64,000 nt of DNA, taken from Terebella lapidaria (taxonomy: Eukaryota > Annelida > Polychaeta > Terebellida > Terebellidae). The notes below the pieces were generated by a model. The model did no database searches. It was not told the origin of the DNA and saw only the letters and a program-made list of their open reading frames with translations. Each line of letters starts with the position of its first letter. Position 1 is the first letter of the stretch. The DNA lies in contig OX424561.1 in assembly GCA_949152475.1 (NCBI GenBank), positions 23,740,481 to 23,804,480 on the forward strand, read 5' to 3'. Shown here in pieces: positions 24,442 through 35,694 of this stretch. Made by a program: the position numbers and the translations under genes.

Positions 24442-25640
24442 CTCCAGCTGTACACATCTTATTATATAGGAATTTCCGAAATTTTAAGGATATATAGTGG
24501 TCCCTGTAAGATGCTAACTGATCTTTGGGGATTACGAAAAAAAAAAAAATTATAGACAATAAAATTTTATACATTAAGGGGTGTTATCTTCACGTGTGAG
24601 ATACTGTTACCCGAGCCTATATGGAGAGTAAATGTGTCACATATCTGTTCTTCAGTATTTAGTATTATTGTCTAAATAGATGCTGCACCATTGTGTACAC
24701 ATTATTTCTCAGTTGGTTGAAGGATAAATTATGTACATAGCTACTTCAAATCATTGAACGGATGACTGTTCGATGAAACTTTTATATGAAATATGTACAT
24801 ACAGTTCAAGATCATTGTTCGTGAGGTAAATATATATTGTATGGGTAAACGTGTATAATTTTGTTATTGACAAGCATTCTGTGATTGGCTCAAGTGTCGC
24901 TATGGTGATATCTGCATGTTGTTATGACTGCATGTTACTATGCATTTTCTGTTATGCATAATATATTATATACCTGCATGTATATATTGTTAGTTCACAT
25001 GTAAATATCCAATTACTAGTAGTTTAGTGAAATGAATGTTCATTGAATGAATATTTAATACAAATACGACTTCGAATTCAATACAATACGGAAAAAATGC
25101 TATACGTAATCAGCTTTTTACATGTGAGATTTGATGTGGAAACAGACTTTCAGAAAGAACAAAAATAAAGTACTCGCATATCGAAATTTTAGTTATTGAG
25201 CATATCTAGCTTTTCCATCATCACTAAATACTTACTGATATTATTGGTAAAACATAGCAGATTTATGTAAACAAATATTGCATTACTGGCAATATTTCGT
25301 ACTTGGGAGAAGAGGATTCAAAGGCTTTTGAATATCTCACAAGGGTAAAATTTTGTGATATATTTGTTGTGATATAATACAATGTTTTTTGTTCACATGT
25401 ATTGACGAAATATAAACTGATATTACCTGTATCGTGCCATAATATTGCATTGTGAGATACTCAACCATTGTTTTGTTGTGTGATTGTGTTGGTTGCCTAT
25501 TCAATTAAGAGGCTATGCATTCTTAGTATGCATCTATGTTTCTGAATCATAATAAAAAACTGAAATTGTAAATATATCTCTACACCTGCATAACTGTACA
25601 CTGACGAAATACAATAAAGGTCATGTAATTTGATGAAGTT
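24442..25640 (+). other. Probable 3' UTR of the ankyrin gene
   Basis: AT-rich DNA follows the TAA at 24,439-24,441. Candidate polyadenylation signals are AATAAA near 24,560, AATAAA at about 25,551 and AATAAA at 25,613-25,618. The last lies about 1.2 kb from the stop and just before a change into satellite DNA. Which signal is used cannot be told from the sequence. Confidence 0.5.
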
Positions 25641-26610
25641 TTGTTTCAGTTTTTAGCTTACCGGTGCATATTGCATGATGTTTTGTCTGTTGTTTCTCTA
25701 GGTCTGTACTAATTTTTTGGACATGATGAATTTTCCATATAAATTTGACAGAAAATACCTTCTGCCAATATCTGAAGATGGCTTTGAAATTTTTTTTTTA
25801 CCGTGTTTGGGCCATTTTGCAGACATTGAGAGGAATGATGGAGTTAAGTCGAAAATTTGACCATCTCAAACTTCATAAAATTGTGTCAAAAATTTATAAC
25901 TTAAAAACTACTTTCCTCGAAACGTGTTTAGAAGCATCATGTCTTACGTCATTCATAATGTGTCTGAAGAAACTATACGTTCACAATAGATTACTAAGCT
26001 GTAAATTCAATGATAAGAGAGATATTAAGTCATTATGTCCTGTGACGTTGAGAATGAAATAAAAAGTCAATTTAAAGGTCATCAGAATATTCGGCATATC
26101 TCATTTGCTGTACGTCCACAATTGAATGCTAACTTGTAAAGTTGATAATAAACAAGATATTAGCCATTTTGTTCTGTGATACCTTGAAAATGAGGTCAAA
26201 GGTCAAATTCAAGGTCATGACAATAATCAGCAAATATCATTTCCTATGTGTCCACAATTGACTCCTAATCTCTTATCTCAATATATGGTGAGATATTGGG
26301 CAAAATGTGTCTCATCATAAAGCATAGGAGAATTCAACATGGGAATGTCGCATTTGGGACCCGTCGAGAAAATGGCCACTACACGCAGACCGGCGGTTCA
26401 AGGGCAACGAAACTTATACATATGATAGAGGTACGTGAATGCAATCTTTTGAAATAAAAATCTTAAAACTGTCTGAACAGTTTTCGAGAAAATGGCCACC
26501 AAAGTCAGAAATTGGCTGTTTTTCGGCGAAAATGGCCGCCATTTTTAAAAAAAAAAAGCGAAAATCAATAAACAAAAAATACCCCCCTCTTGAAATATTT
26601 TTAGGTATTA
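25641..26610. repeat. Degenerate satellite monomers at the left edge of the repeat block
   Basis: Between about 26,040 and 26,330 there are two to three diverged copies of the roughly 133-bp monomer (GACCTTGAAAATGAGGTCAA). They are followed by a unique tail that also recurs downstream (AGCATAGGAGAATT...GAGAAAATGGCCACCAAAGTC...GCCGCCATTTT). The open frames here are repeat-derived. The first 400 bases show nothing recognisable. Confidence 0.7.
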
Positions 26611-27882
26611 GGGCATTTCGGCACGAAATGTCCTTATGGTTTTGTCAGAATTTTTTTTTTTTTTCACTTTTTGGTTTCCGGACGATAACTCAAGAACGCC
26701 TTGACGAATCTTCGAGAAATTTTCACCAGTTATCACATATATTACATAGATGAACCCTATTGCTTTGGAGCCGGCTCCAAGGTCCGGTTAGTCCGTGAGG
26801 ATGAATTTTGTGTCAAATGGTTTCCGGATGATAACTCAAAAAGTACTTGTGCTACCATTCTGAAACTTGACATATATGTTGATATAGTGTCACAGAGGAG
26901 CCCTATTGATTATGGGGTCAATCCCTCAAACGACCTTTGACCCACGGGCCGAAAACAATTTTGGTGAGTCATCCTTGAGGCTCATTGCATATCTCAAAAA
27001 CGGTGCATCACAGAGCGAAATGGACGTTATTTTCGGACTCGTGACACTAGACAAACATGTCTTGGGGGTATGTTGGGTGAACTTGGCCCTGGGCCAAATT
27101 TTTTTGCTGAGTCGGCGTTTTTCATTTTCAGCCATATCTCGGAAACGGTGCGTCGTAGAGCGAAACGGAGGTTATTTTCGGACTCGTCACACTAGACAAA
27201 CTTGTCTTAGGGGTATGTTGGGTGAACTTGGCCCTGAGCCAAATTTTTTTTGCTGAGTCGGCGTTTTTCATTTTCGGCCATACCTCGGAAACGGTGCGTC
27301 GTAGAGCGAAACGGAGGTTATTTTCGGACTCGTCACACTAGACAAACTTGTCTTAGGGGTATGTTGGGTGAACTTGGCCCTGGGCCAAATTTTTTTTGCT
27401 GAGTCGGCGTTTTTCATTTTCGGCCATATCTCGGAAACGGTGCGTCGTAGAGCGAAACGGAGGTTATTTTCGGACTCGTCACACTTGACAAACTTGTCTT
27501 AGGGGTATGTTGGGTGAACTTGGCCCTGGGCCAAATTTTTTTTTGCTGAGTCGCCGTTTTTCATTTTCGGCCATATCTCGGAAACGGTGCGTCGTAGAGC
27601 GAAACGGAGGTTATTTTCGGACTCGTCACACTAGACAAACTTGTCTTAGGGGTATGTTGGGTGAACTTGGCCCTGGGCCAAATTTTTTTTGCTGAGTCTG
27701 CGTTTTTCATTTTCGGCCATACCTCGGAAACGGTGCGTCGTAGAGCGAAACGGAGGTTATTTTCGGACTCGTCACACTAGACAAACTTGTCTTAGGGGTA
27801 TGTTGGGTGAACTTGGCCCTGGGCCAAATTTTTTTTTGCTGAGTCGGTTCACCTGTGATTGTGTTGTGTATCGAAATGCCCC
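26611..27882. repeat. 146-bp tandem array inside an inserted unit with GGGCATTTCG inverted ends
   Basis: A unit of 146-147 bp (CGTCGTAGAGCGAAACGGAG...GGGCCAAATTTTTTTTGCTG) starts at 27,151, 27,297, 27,443, 27,590 and 27,736, with a diverged first copy near 27,000. Before it lie two copies of a different repeat (GGTTTCCGGAYGATAACTCA, near 26,680 and 26,818). The ends GGGCATTTCG (26,611) and CGAAATGCCC (27,872) are inverted. The whole is inserted within the common sequence AGGTATTTTTGTGCAAAATTTCAG, present uninterrupted at 30,732-30,756. The unit is not a multiple of three, and the Cys/Arg-rich frames across it are not genes. Confidence 0.85.
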
Positions 27883-29781
27883 AAGGCCTCTAGGCCTTTA
27901 CGTCTAGTTTTTGTACAAAATTTCAGAAAGATCCGTTTGTAAACTCTAAAGATAAAAATTAGCCCAAGGGCTAAGACAGGTTACCGGACAAAATATGTTT
28001 TATATTCCTGTGACCTTGAAAATAAAGTCACTGGTAAAATGCAACGTCTTGAGAATATCCAGCAAACATGTATATCATTCCCGATATGTCCATTGTTTGC
28101 TAAGCTGTAAATTTAATAACAAGTAAAACAAAATAGCAATTTTGTTCTATGACCTTGAAAATAAGGTCGAAGGTCGAATTAATGGTCATCAAAAATATTT
28201 GGCATACATCATTCCCTATAGGTGCACAACCGATTCCTACGCTGTAAAGTCGATAATAAGTGAGATATTAGCCGTTTTGTCCTGTGACCTTGAAAATGAG
28301 GTCAAAGGTCAAATTCAAGGTCATCAGAATATTAGGCGTTTATTATTTCCTATATGTCCACAACTGATTCTTAAGCTGTAAAGTCGATAACAAGTGAGAT
28401 ATTAGCCATTTTGTGTTTTTGACCTTGAAAATGAGGTCAGAGGTCAAATTCAAAGTTACGAGAATATTCAGCATATATCATTTCCTACATGTCCACATAT
28501 GATCCCTAAGCTGTAAAATCGATAATAAGTGAGATATTAGCCATTTTGTCCTGTGACCTTGAAAATGAGGTCAAAATTCGAGGTCATGACAATAATCTGC
28601 ATATATCATTTCCTATATGTTCATAATTGATTCCTAAGCTGTAAACTCGATAAGAAGCGAGATATTAGACATTTTGCCCTGTGACCTTGAAAATAAGGTC
28701 AAAGGTCAAATTCAAGGTCATCAGAATATTTGGCTGATATCATTTCCTATATGTCCAGAATTGATTCCTGAGCTGTAAAGTCGATAATAAGCGAGATATT
28801 AGCCATTTTGTTCTCTGACTTTGAAACTGAGGTCAGAGGTCAAACACAAGGTCACGAGAATATTCAGCATATATCATTTCCTATATGTCCACAAGTGATT
28901 CCTAGTCCCCAATCTCAATATTAAGTGAGATATTAGGTTTGATGTGTCCCATTATAAAGCATAGCAGTATTTAACATGAGAAAGTCCCATTTGGGCTGAG
29001 TTTGGGCCCAAAATGACCCACTTCGAGCGATTCAAGGGCAATGAAATTTATACATGTCACAGGGGTACATATGAGGAGTGTTGTGCATCAATGAGAAAAA
29101 AATTAGCCCAAGGGCTAAGAAAGGTTACCGGACAATACATATTTTAGATATTAGTAGTTTGTCACGTGACCTTGAAAATAAGGTCATTGGTCAATTCAAG
29201 GACACAATAATATTCGGCATATGTCATTTCTAGTATGTCCACAACTGATTTTTAACCTGTAAAGTCAATAACAAGCGAGATATTAGCCATCATGTCCTGC
29301 GACCTTGAAAATGAGGTCAAAGGTTGAATTCAAGGTCATAGCAAATTTCAGATTATATCATTTCCTATATGTTCATAATTGATTCCTAAGCTGTAAAATT
29401 GATAATAAGCGAGATATTAGCCATTTTGTCCTGCGACATTGAAAATGAGGTCAAAGGTCAAATTCAAGGTCATGATAATATTCAGCATATATCATTTCCT
29501 ATATGTCCACAATTGATCCCTTAGCTTTAAAATCGATAATAAGTGTGATATTGGCCATTTTGTCCTGTGACCTTGAAAATGAGGTCAAAGGTCAAAATCA
29601 ACATCATCAGAATATTTGGCATATATCGTTTCCTATATGTCCACAATTGATTTCTAAGCTGTAAAGTCAATAATAAGCGAGATATTAGCCATTTTGTGCT
29701 CTGACCTGGCTTCAACTGAGGTCGGAGGTCAAATTCGAGGTCACGAGAATATTCAGCATATATCATTTCCTATATGTCCAC
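27883..29781. repeat. Array of about 128-135-bp satellite monomers rich in AGGTCA motifs
   Basis: Monomers are recognised by GAGATATTAGCCATTTTGTC (for example 28,262, 28,396, 28,531, 28,659) and a 39-bp core at 28,285-28,323: TGACCTTGA, then AGGTCAAAGGTCA, then TCAAGGTCA. A palindrome TTAGCCCAAGGGCTAA next to GGTTACCGGAC (27,976 and 29,123) marks the left boundary of each block. About a dozen monomers are present, interrupted near 28,940-29,130 by the recurring tail and boundary sequence. Confidence 0.9.
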
Positions 29782-30852
29782 AATTGATCCCTAAACTGTA
29801 AAATCGATAAAAAGTGAGATATTAGCCATTTTGTCCTGTGACCTTGAAAATGAGATCAAAGGTCAAATTCAAGGTTATCAGAATATTCAGCATATATCAT
29901 TTCCTATATGTCCACAATTGATTCCTAAGCTGTAAAGTCGATAATGAACGAGATATTAGCCATTTTGTGCTCTGACCTTGAAACCGAGGTCAGAGGTCAA
30001 CTTCAAGGTCACAAGATTATTCGGCATATATCATTTTACTATATGTCCACAATTGATTCCTAGTCTCTAATCTCAATATTAAGTGAGATAATAGGCTTAA
30101 TGTATCCCATTATAAAGCATAGGAGAATTTAACATGGGACAGTCCGCCCAGTTTGGGCCCAAAATGGCCAACTTCGAGCGATTCAAGCGCAACGAAATTT
30201 ATACATGTCACAGGGGTACATATGAGGAGTGTTATGCATCAACAAGAAAAAAAGTTACTGAACAGATTTTGAGAAAACGACCATCAAAGTCCAGAATTGG
30301 CCATTTTTAGACGAAAACGGCCGCTCTGACCTTGAAACCGCGGTCAGAGGTCAATTCAAGGTCACGAGAATATTCAGCATATATCATTTCCTATATGGCT
30401 ACACTTGATTCTTAGTCTCTAATTTCAATTTTAAGTGAGATATTAGGCTTAATGTGTCCCATTATAAAGCATAGGAGAATTTAACATGGGAAAGTCCCAT
30501 TTGGGCCGAGTTTGGGCCCAAAATGGCCCACTTCGAGTGATTCAAGGGCAACGAAATTTATACATGTCACAGGGGTACATAGGAGGAGTGTCATGCATCA
30601 ATAAGAAAAAAGATTTTAAGAAAACGACCATCAAAGTACAACATTGGCCATTTTTCGACGAAAACGGCCGCCATTTTGAAAAAAATGCGAAAAACAAAAA
30701 ACTAAAAAAATCCTTTCCTGAAAATATTTTTAGGTATTTTTGTGCAAAATTTCAGAAGTATTCGCCTGTAAACTTTAATGATAAAAATGTGGACGGACGG
30801 ACGACGGACGACAGATGACGGACGCCGGACGACGGACGCAACGCCACGGCAA

Positions 30853-30883
30853 TAGGTTATCGGACCAAAGGTCCGGTAACCTA
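30853..30883. repeat. Terminal hairpin motif of the satellite-bearing units
   Basis: TAGGTTATCGGACC and GGTCCGGTAACCTA form an almost perfect 14-bp inverted repeat around AAA. The same hairpin ends other units: 32,662-32,692, 35,695-35,725 (reverse orientation) and a decayed copy near 34,845-34,875. It is preceded by GACGGAC-type simple repeats. Confidence 0.85.
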
Positions 30884-31113
30884 AAAATGTGGACAAACGA
30901 CGACGCCGACGGACGCAACGCCATGCCAATAGGTTATCGGACCATAATAGGAAAATAATACCACAATGACTGGTAACCTAAAAAAAAATCGGGTTAGGGT
31001 CTGTTTCACTCAACGATGCACTGTTTCCGAGATAGCAATGAAAATGAAAACTGCCGACGCAGTAAAAAAAAATTCAGGTCAAGTCAAAGTTCATCCTCAA
31101 TACCCATAAGACA

Positions 31114-31183
31114 TAGCCATAACAATGACTGGCTTATTCGCCTTCGTCGCTCATAGAGAATAAGCCAGTCATTGTTATGGCTA
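31114..31183. repeat. Perfect 26-bp stem hairpin (also at 32,923-32,992)
   Basis: 31,114-31,139 (TAGCCATAACAATGACTGGC...) and 31,158-31,183 are perfect reverse complements around an 18-base loop. The second copy lies at +1,809 in the tandem duplicate. Nothing here suggests a transcription terminator. It looks like a short palindrome inserted in the repeat. Confidence 0.9.
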
Positions 31184-31590
31184 ATAAGACATGTTTGTCT
31201 AGGGCAACGAGTCAGAAAATAACGTCTGTTTCGCTCTACGACACACCGTTTTAAAGATATCGACGAAAAATGCTGACTCAGCGAAAAAATCTAAGGTCAA
31301 AGGTCATCCCTGATACCCTTTAGACATGTTTGTCTAGGGCGACGATTCCAAAAATAACGTCCGTTTTGCTCTACGACAAACCATTTCCGAGATATCGACG
31401 AAAACGAAAAGTGCCCACTCAGCGAAAAAATTAACGGTCAAGGCCAAAGGTCATCCCTAGTAGCTCTTATAAAAGCTTTCCTCAACTTTTTTTTCACAAG
31501 CATTACGTTTTAGGTCCTTCGTAATGTACTCGTAGACTTTACATTACGTTTTAGGTCCTTCGTAATATACTTTCCTCAAATCTTGTTTAT

Positions 31591-33399
31591 AATTGATCCC
31601 TAAACTGTAAAATCGATAAAAAGTGAGATATTAGCCATTTTGTCCTGTGACCTTGAAAATGAGATCAAAGGTCAAATTCAAGGTTATCAGAATATTCAGC
31701 ATATATCATTTCCTATATGTCCACAATTGATTCCTAAGCTGTAAAGTCGATAATGAACGAGATATTAGCCATTTTGTGCTCTGACCTTGAAACCGAGGTC
31801 AGAGGTCAACTTCAAGGTCACAAGATTATTCGGCATATATCATTTTACTATATGTCCACAATTGATTCCTAGTCTCTAATCTCAATATTAAGTGAGATAA
31901 TAGGCTTAATGTATCCCATTATAAAGCATAGGAGAATTTAACATGGGACAGTCCGCCCAGTTTGGGCCCAAAATGGCCAACTTCGAGCGATTCAAGCGCA
32001 ACGAAATTTATACATGTCACAGGGGTACATATGAGGAGTGTTATGCATCAACAAGAAAAAAAGTTACTGAACAGATTTTGAGAAAACGACCATCAAAGTC
32101 CAGAATTGGCCATTTTTAGACGAAAACGGCCGCTCTGACCTTGAAACCGCGGTCAGAGGTCAATTCAAGGTCACGAGAATATTCAGCATATATCATTTCC
32201 TATATGGCTACACTTGATTCTTAGTCTCTAATTTCAATTTTAAGTGAGATATTAGGCTTAATGTGTCCCATTATAAAGCATAGGAGAATTTAACATGGGA
32301 AAGTCCCATTTGGGCCGAGTTTGGGCCCAAAATGGCCCACTTCGAGTGATTCAAGGGCAACGAAATTTATACATGTCACAGGGGTACATAGGAGGAGTGT
32401 CATGCATCAATAAGAAAAAAGATTTTAAGAAAACGACCATCAAAGTACAACATTGGCCATTTTTCGACGAAAACGGCCGCCATTTTGAAAAAAATGCGAA
32501 AAACAAAAAACTAAAAAAATCCTTTCCTGAAAATATTTTTAGGTATTTTTGTGCAAAATTTCAGAAGTATTCGCCTGTAAACTTTAATGATAAAAATGTG
32601 GACGGACGGACGACGGACGACAGATGACGGACGCCGGACGACGGACGCAACGCCACGGCAATAGGTTATCGGACCAAAGGTCCGGTAACCTAAAAATGTG
32701 GACAAACGACGACGCCGACGGACGCAACGCCATGCCAATAGGTTATCGGACCATAATAGGAAAATAATACCACAATGACTGGTAACCTAAAAAAAAATCG
32801 GGTTAGGGTCTGTTTCACTCAACGATGCACTGTTTCCGAGATAGCAATGAAAATGAAAACTGCCGACGCAGTAAAAAAAAATTCAGGTCAAGTCAAAGTT
32901 CATCCTCAATACCCATAAGACATAGCCATAACAATGACTGGCTTATTCGCCTTCGTCGCTCATAGAGAATAAGCCAGTCATTGTTATGGCTAATAAGACA
33001 TGTTTGTCTAGGGCAACGAGTCAGAAAATAACGTCTGTTTCGCTCTACGACACACCGTTTTAAAGATATCGACGAAAAATGCTGACTCAGCGAAAAAATC
33101 TAAGGTCAAAGGTCATCCCTGATACCCTTTAGACATGTTTGTCTAGGGCGACGATTCCAAAAATAACGTCCGTTTTGCTCTACGACAAACCATTTCCGAG
33201 ATATCGACGAAAACGAAAAGTGCCCACTCAGCGAAAAAATTAACGGTCAAGGCCAAAGGTCATCCCTAGTAGCTCTTATAAAAGCTTTCCTCAACTTTTT
33301 TTTCACAAGCATTACGTTTTAGGTCCTTCGTAATGTACTCGTAGACTTTACATTACGTTTTAGGTCCTTCGTAATATACTTTCCTCAAATCTTGTTTAT
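31591..33399. repeat. 1,809-bp tandem segmental duplication, copy 2
   Basis: Direct tandem copy of 29,782-31,590. The junction is at CTTGTTTAT/AATTGATCCC. After 33,399 the sequence departs into GCATTACATTTTAGG. Apparent complete identity means a very recent duplication or an assembly artefact. Confidence 0.92.
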
Positions 33400-34880
33400 A
33401 AGCATTACATTTTAGGTTATTCATAATGTGTATGAAAAAACTTTCCACTTCAAAAATTAGCCCAAGGCTGCAAAATCGACATTGAGCAAGACCTTGGAAA
33501 TGACATCAGAGGTCAAGGTCATGAGAATATTCGGCATATCACTTGCCCATATGTCAACAATTGATTCGCAAGCTGTAAAGTCAAGTGAGATATTAGCCAT
33601 TTTTGTGTTCTGACCTTGAAAATGAGTTGAAAAAATTCAAGGTTACGAGAATATTCAGCATATATCATTTTATGTATGTCCACAATTGATTCCTAAGCTG
33701 CAAAGTCAATAATAAGCGAAATATTTGCCATTTTGTTCTCTGGACTTGAAAATGAGGCCAAGTTCAAGGTCATGAGAATATTCAGCATATAACATTTCCT
33801 GTACATGTGTATGTGCAAAAATGTTTCCTGAGCTGCAAAGTCGATATAAGCGAAATATTAGCCATCTTGTGCTCTAACCTTGAAAATGAGATCAAAAGTG
33901 AAATTCAAGGTCACGAGAACATTCAGCGAATATCACTTCCTATATGTCCACAATTGATTCCTAAGCTTTATAGTTGATAATAAGCCAGATATTAGCCATT
34001 TTGGGCTCTGACCTTGAAAGTGAGGTAAAAGGTCAAGTTCAAGGTCATGACAACATTCAGTATTATATCATTTCCTATATGTGTTCAATTGATTGCAAAG
34101 CTGTAAGGTCGATAATAAACGAGATATTAGCCATTTTGTGCTTTGACCTTGAAAATGAGACCAAAGGTCAAGTTCAAGGTCATGACAAGATTCAGTATAT
34201 CATTTCCTATATGTGCACAATTGATTCCTAAGCTGTAAAGTTGATAATAACCGAGATTTTAGCCATTTTATGCTCTGACCTTGAAAATGAGGTCAAAGGT
34301 CAGGTTCAAGGTCATGACATTGTTCAGCAAATATCATTTCCTATATGTGCACAATTGAATCCTAAGCTGTAAATTCAATAATGAGCGAGATTTTAGCCAT
34401 TTTGTGCTCTGACCTTGAAAATGAGGTCAAAGGTCAAAATCAAGGTCACGAGAATATTCAGCATATATCATTTCCCATATGTCCACAATTGATTCCTAGT
34501 CTCTAATCGCAATATTAAGTGAGATATTAGCAATAATGTGTCCCATTATAAAGCATAGGAGAATTTTACATGGGAAAGTCCTATTTGGGCCAAGTTTGGG
34601 CTCCCACTCCGAGCGATTGAAGCGCAATGAAACTTATACACATCACAGGTGTACATATGAGAACCGTTATGTATCAAAAAGAGAAAGAAGTTACTGAACA
34701 GATTTTGAGAAAATGGCCACCAAAGTCCAAAATCTGACTTATTTTCTGCAAAATTTCAGAAAGATTCGGCCATAAACTTTAAAGATAAAAATGTGAATGG
34801 ACGAACGGACGGCTAGACGACGGACGCAAAGCCACGGCAATAGGCTACGGACCAAAGGTGCGGTAACCTAAAATAATATC
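33400..34880. repeat. Further diverged satellite monomers ending in the tail and hairpin
   Basis: About seven to nine monomers (GACCTTGAAAATGAGGTCAA...GAGATATTAGCCATTTTG) run from about 33,450 to 34,510. They are followed by the common tail (AAGCATAGGAGAATTTTACA, ACGGACGGCTAGACGACGG) and a decayed hairpin TAGGCTACGGACCAAAGGTG near 34,845. These copies are more diverged than those at 28-30 kb. Confidence 0.85.
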
Positions 34881-35694
34881 ATTTTACAGGCATTGCGTTT
34901 TAGGTCGTTCGTCATATGGAGAGAGGGCACATTGAGCCGCTGGAAATCCACAAAAAAATAGAAAAAGATACAATAAATGGCCTTTGCAGGCATATCACTT
35001 GTAACTGAAGCATAGGTTTGTTTTAGGAACATATAGGAAGGCATATGGCGGATCGTTTCATGACCTTGATATAGATCTCAGAGGACCTTCAGTGGTAAAT
35101 CTGAAGGTCACGTTGGGTCATTGACATAGTGTAATACAGACTGCGACAAAAGATACGAGTCAAATATGTAGAGGAGCCTGGGTTAAATATTATGTCCATC
35201 AATAAGTGACCAAATATGGTTACATGAACATAATTTCCCCGGATTTTTGTTCCATCAACCTTTTAGAAACAGTCATGTGGTACTGACCATTGCCGAGTAT
35301 TCCGAAGAGATCCTGCAAGCTTCATTGAAGCTAGCCATAACAACGCTATCTCACCACTTGAGTTTACTCCTACCGCACACTGGTGTGCAGTTTCTGAGCC
35401 ACTCCACCAACACCTCACACAACACATCTGGCTGCTGATTACCGATCATATTGAATTGACCATTGTCGAGTATTCCGATATCCTGTAAACTCAATGTCTA
35501 ACTGTTCCTAAAGGATGGAGGCAGTTCTCTGAAGGATTGTAGTTCCACTACTGCTTGGGCACCTTGGGCATGCACCCATTCCTGAGGTGTCAACGGGGAG
35601 ATTTTTTTTGTACTAGAAACTCGTGGAATTTGGATCATCTAAGACGCTCGGTATCCGAGATGTACAGGCAGCCTCAAGTTGATACATCAATTTT
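34881..35694. other. Non-repeat spacer between two oppositely oriented satellite units
   Basis: No convincing coding sequence. A short imperfect internal repeat is visible (TGACCATTGCCGAGTATTCC near 35,283 and TGACCATTGTCGAGTATTCC near 35,457). The open frame at 35,247-35,438 shows no domain. Confidence 0.5.

Larger units (their letters stand above)
29782..31590. repeat. 1,809-bp tandem segmental duplication, copy 1
   Basis: Every landmark in this segment recurs 1,809 bases later, with no difference noticed by eye. It holds satellite monomers, the tail sequence, a (GGACGAC)n stretch near 30,795-30,840, a terminal hairpin at 30,853-30,883, inverted diverged copies of the 146-bp unit (30,990-31,470), and a long hairpin at 31,114-31,183. 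It ends with two copies of CATTACGTTTTAGGTCCTTC (about 31,501 and 31,541). Confidence 0.92.

Noticed and set aside
27003..27907. Cys/Arg-rich open frames repeated across the 146-bp array
   Set aside because: They track the tandem unit, whose length is not a multiple of three, and have no domain. They are repeat by-products.
30486..32738. Identical predicted proteins at 30,486 and 32,295 (and minus-strand counterparts)
   Set aside because: They are copies created by the 1,809-bp duplication of satellite tail sequence with GACGGAC simple repeats, not paralogous genes.
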